Shown piece by piece: positions 4,702 through 7,389 of a DNA stretch of 7,389 nt. Location: assembly GCA_002686955.1 (NCBI GenBank), contig NYZA01000267.1, forward strand, positions 1-7,389, given 5' to 3'. The notes beneath the pieces were generated by a model, which did no database searches, was not told where the DNA came from, and saw only the letters and a program-made list of their open reading frames with translations. The position numbers were made by a program, and so were the translations under genes. The stretch comes from Gemmatimonadota bacterium. Lineage in GTDB: Bacteria; GCA-2686955. Within the stretch, counting starts at the first letter, position 1. Every line of letters begins with the position of its first letter.

Positions 4702-7389
4702 TCACCGCGGCGACGAGTATCCGAAGCCTGGCCGGGCCCGGCTATCCGCGACCCAGGGGCCGAGATCGGGGTTCACGTTGGCACTTCCCGCGCTCGGCAG
4801 CGCGAATCGCTCCCAGGTGTCGCCGCCGTCGGGGTATCGACCCATGCTGTAATCGGTTTCCTGGTAGCCGAAATCGAGGGCGTCCAAAACATTGGGCGTC
4901 GTTCCCGCCTCGACCAGGCCGATGCTCTCGCCGTCCCGGCCGAGCTTGAAATCGGCGTGCAGCTCGCCGCGGTCCGGCCTGCCGTCTAGCCAAAAGACCA
5001 ATAGCTCGCCCGGCTCCATCGTGAGGTCGGGCAACGGCCAGCGGTACGGCTCGTCCTCCGGATCGTCGCTTAGAAAGAGACCGTCCAGGTCGATCGGAGA
5101 GGCGGTTGGATTGAGGAGCTCTGCCCAGTCGGGCGTGTTTCCGTATTCGTCGCGTGGGCCGTTGCGATTGGTCGCCGAAAACTCGTTGATGACGAGATGA
5201 TCGGGTGGTGTCCCACGAACAAAGAAAGTTGCGGTTGCGGTATCGACCGGAGTGCCGCTCGGCTCGAAGGCGTAGAAGCGCACATCGAATCGGCCGGCCT
5301 TCTGTGGCCCTGGGAACCGGAAGAACCGGGTGCGAGAGTTGCCGGCTTCCAGCTCCAGGAAGGTCAGCTCCGCCTCGGGTCCCTCCTTGATCCGAACGCC
5401 CCCTTCACCGAAGGAGTACACCGTGATGGAGCACCTCTGCAGGCCTCGCCAGTGTGCGCGCAGCCGGAGCTCCAGATCGACCAGCCCGCCCGGATCCAGG
5501 ACCTGCGGACTGAAGCTCGCGTCGAGCGTGCCGGCCCGTGGCGCCCAGTTCCGCGCGAGCGGACTGGCTTCGAAAAGGGGGCGGGCCCGTCCGTAGCCGT
5601 CGGGCACCCGCCCGAAGGGGTGCTCCGTCGCGGGAAGAGAGAGGGAATCGGCCAACTCGAGAGCGCCCTCCTCGTCGACATAGAGGCCGATCCAGGAGCC
5701 CAAGATCACCGGTGCGACGATCTGCTTGAGCTCGTCCGGCTCAAACCCCAGTCCACCGATCGGCCAGCGAGTCGGGTCTACGGGATCGTCGCTGAGGTAG
5801 AGCGCTTCGAAATCGAGGGGTGATCGGCCTCGATAATGCAGCTCGAGCGAGGTCGGCGCCCTCCCGCCCATTCGAGCAGCGCGGCTGTTCTCGAAGAGCA
5901 GCTCATTGATCGACAGGTCGGAGGCGGCGGGAGCTCTGAGCGAATCGATCGATGCCCGCAGCACGGGATCACGTTCGGCGAGCTTGCTGAAGAGCGAGTT
6001 GATGCCGTCGCGGTATCCAGCGTTCTTCTCGCGAGTGGCCTTTGCCACGTCGATCAATCCGTCGTCGACACTGATGCCGGCAAGGGAGTCGACCTGCGTT
6101 GCGATTTGGGGCCACCAGGTGCCATCCAGAATCTCCTCGAGACGCGCCAAATAGCGACGCTGGAGTGATGGCACTTCGAGCATCAGAGTAAGCAACACAT
6201 TCCAGCCGCCACGTGGGTTCCTGTACCTCGCCGTGCCGAGGTTCGCCGGAGCCTCGTCGTCGAACAGAAGAGCGTCTACATCCCAGGGAAGCACCTTCCA
6301 AAGCCCGCCGGAGCGGTCGCGATGAAGCATGAAATTATGTCTAGCGAAATCGTCGTTCGCGACCAACACCTGGCTGGCGTAGTAGTCGATCAGCGATTCG
6401 ACATCGAGATTGCGCAGGAACCACCCCTCGCGATCGCGCGGTAAAGCGCTCTCCATATCCTGGAAGAGTGTGATCAGATCGTCCCTATAAAGATCGTCCG
6501 ACGTGGTGTTTTCGAAGCAATCGAGATATCGCTGCAGCGTCTCTTGGGTCTGCGCCCCGCAGTTCGCCTTATAGCTGCGCCCCGTTGTATCGAGCGCGAT
6601 CCGTTCGAGGTACGCCTCGTCGGGTTCCTCGATTCGGGAATAGACTCCCGCGAACTCCCCATTGATTACGAGGCGAGACATATCGATGTCGTAGGTGGGG
6701 ACGCCGACCATCTCCATGACCGTATGGCCGAGCGGCTCCTTCAGCAACGACTTGTCGGCGAAGTTGGCGACAAGATTGATGTCGTCGGGATCGAGTCCGT
6801 CGTCGCTACGGAATTTGTACGATTTCTTGGGATGCTGCAAGCTGCCATGACCACGGAAGCTGAGTGTTCCCGTGCGTTCGACCCCATCGAAGTAGAGAAT
6901 CGCGGACTTGCGGATCTTCTCAGGAAGCGCATGTTGCATCTCCAGGAGATCGACGGGGTCCAACGCGATTTCGATCTGCGGCAGCTCGCTCAGTTGACGG
7001 GCGGAGACACCGCCGATCGACGAGCCGACGCCCTTGCGGCCCAAAGCGTCGATCGGAATGACGTGGTGAGCGAGCTCTTCGCCGGCGGGCACGATCGCCC
7101 AAGGCAAATGGCGGCGCTCCTCCTGCAAGACTACGTCGTCCTGGTCGCGAACCTCGACGAGATAGCTATCGTGCAATGTGTCGGCGACATTTCGCCAGGT
7201 CAACAGCGCCCCCCCCCAAGTGGGTGTGGCACGAAGCACACCGACGGCTGGGTTCACCGGTGGGATCTCTTCGAGAGAGCGCAAGCCGATCGCGGCGAGA
7301 AGAGGCTCCCCGATCACCGGAACGAGATCGATGTCGAGTGTATCGTCGCCGGTGACCACGAGGCGCCGCAGGTCTACCGTTCGAGCCTT
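4702..7389 (-). CDS. Large CotH-kinase / lamin-tail domain protein, 5' end beyond the window
   Basis: At least 895 codons are visible and the frame stays open through the right edge, so the GTG at 7359 is probably internal and the signal peptide lies outside. Domains, counting that GTG as residue 1: a fibronectin-III-like region (about 35-115); a CotH kinase domain (about 125-375) with RGHGS (169), KKSYKF (178), NLVANFADKS (195), NGEFAGVYSRIEEPD (233), ANDDFARHN (334-342) and PWDVD (358-362); a helical linker; lamin-tail domain 1 (about 482-605); an Ig-like beta domain (about 610-715); and lamin-tail domain 2 (about 722-863), opening INEF and closing GRYPDGG. CotH proteins are atypical secreted kinases. 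Asp337 and Asp360 are 23 apart, as I recall for the B. subtilis CotH catalytic Asp228 and Asp251, so activity is plausible. The C-terminus shows no membrane segment or known sorting tail. It is probably a surface or secreted protein with an unknown target. A nine-G tract lies near its visible 5' part. Confidence 0.85.
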   Translation of the reverse strand, partial: KARTVDLRRLVVTGDDTLDIDLVPVIGEPLLAAIGLRSLEEIPPVNPAVGVLRATPTWGGALLTWRNVADTLHDSYLVEVRDQDDVVLQEERRHLPWAIVPAGEELAHHVIPIDALGRKGVGSSIGGVSARQLSELPQIEIALDPVDLLEMQHALPEKIRKSAILYFDGVERTGTLSFRGHGSLQHPKKSYKFRSDDGLDPDDINLVANFADKSLLKEPLGHTVMEMVGVPTYDIDMSRLVINGEFAGVYSRIEEPDEAYLERIALDTTGRSYKANCGAQTQETLQRYLDCFENTTSDDLYRDDLITLFQDMESALPRDREGWFLRNLDVESLIDYYASQVLVANDDFARHNFMLHRDRSGGLWKVLPWDVDALLFDDEAPANLGTARYRNPRGGWNVLLTLMLEVPSLQRRYLARLEEILDGTWWPQIATQVDSLAGISVDDGLIDVAKATREKNAGYRDGINSLFSKLAERDPVLRASIDSLRAPAASDLSINELLFENSRAARMGGRAPTSLELHYRGRSPLDFEALYLSDDPVDPTRWPIGGLGFEPDELKQIVAPVILGSWIGLYVDEEGALELADSLSLPATEHPFGRVPDGYGRARPLFEASPLARNWAPRAGTLDASFSPQVLDPGGLVDLELRLRAHWRGLQRCSITVYSFGEGGVRIKEGPEAELTFLELEAGNSRTRFFRFPGPQKAGRFDVRFYAFEPSGTPVDTATATFFVRGTPPDHLVINEFSATNRNGPRDEYGNTPDWAELLNPTASPIDLDGLFLSDDPEDEPYRWPLPDLTMEPGELLVFWLDGRPDRGELHADFKLGRDGESIGLVEAGTTPNVLDALDFGYQETDYSMGRYPDGGDTWERFALPSAGSANVNPDLGPWVADSRARPGFGYSSPR
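7209..7217. repeat. Nine-C homopolymer (nine G on the CotH coding strand)
   Basis: Nine consecutive C's on the plus strand fall inside the CotH gene, in the codons for Trp-Gly-Gly-Ala at about residues 48-51 of the visible part. This is the longest single-base run I noticed in the window. Tracts of this length can slip in replication and switch a gene on and off, but they are also prone to sequencing or assembly error. The frame is open on both sides, so the version shown is the ON form. Confidence 0.85.

Noticed and set aside
7330-7359. GTG 7359 as the true start of the CotH protein
   Set aside because: The frame continues open to the window edge with plausible protein sequence, and no signal peptide follows the GTG although the protein type is secreted.

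Overview
The window is high-GC, gene-dense bacterial DNA holding five genes on both strands. A Gram-negative cell is indicated by a predicted lipoprotein, a periplasmic LolA-like protein and a beta-barrel-like protein ending in Phe-Phe. I cannot name the taxon. A secreted CotH-kinase protein with lamin-tail domains fits environmental lineages such as the FCB group, Eisenbacteria-like bacteria, Planctomycetes or Myxococcota, but this is inference. No mobile element, CRISPR array, rRNA or tRNA was recognised.

Layout: positions 1-70 are non-coding and hold a hairpin plus T's that would end the leftward gene. 71-1675 (minus) encodes a lipoprotein of the alkaline phosphatase / type I phosphodiesterase superfamily. 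1676-2019 is a 344-bp divergent intergenic region. It holds a good leftward promoter (1714-1741), a roughly 100-nt near-perfect palindrome (1790-1889) and a rightward promoter placed so that purN mRNA could be leaderless. 2020-4683 (plus) is a tight three-gene run: purN (purine synthesis), then a LolA-like periplasmic protein overlapping it by ATGA, then an outer-membrane barrel-like protein 4 nt later. 4702-7389 (minus) is the 3' part of a large secreted CotH kinase / lamin-tail protein that runs off the right edge. It converges on the barrel gene with only 18 nt between the stops.

How the genes relate: the LolA-like and barrel proteins look like a functional pair of the kind usually found with an MMPL/RND exporter, but no exporter is encoded here. 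They are physically coupled to a purine-synthesis gene, probably for expression rather than shared chemistry. The phosphodiesterase-like lipoprotein and the CotH protein are envelope or extracellular enzymes with no clear pathway link to the run. The observations most worth a second look are the 100-nt palindrome between the two divergent promoters, the possible leaderless purN promoter with a C-rich spacer, the purN-envelope coupling, and a nine-G tract in the CotH gene.
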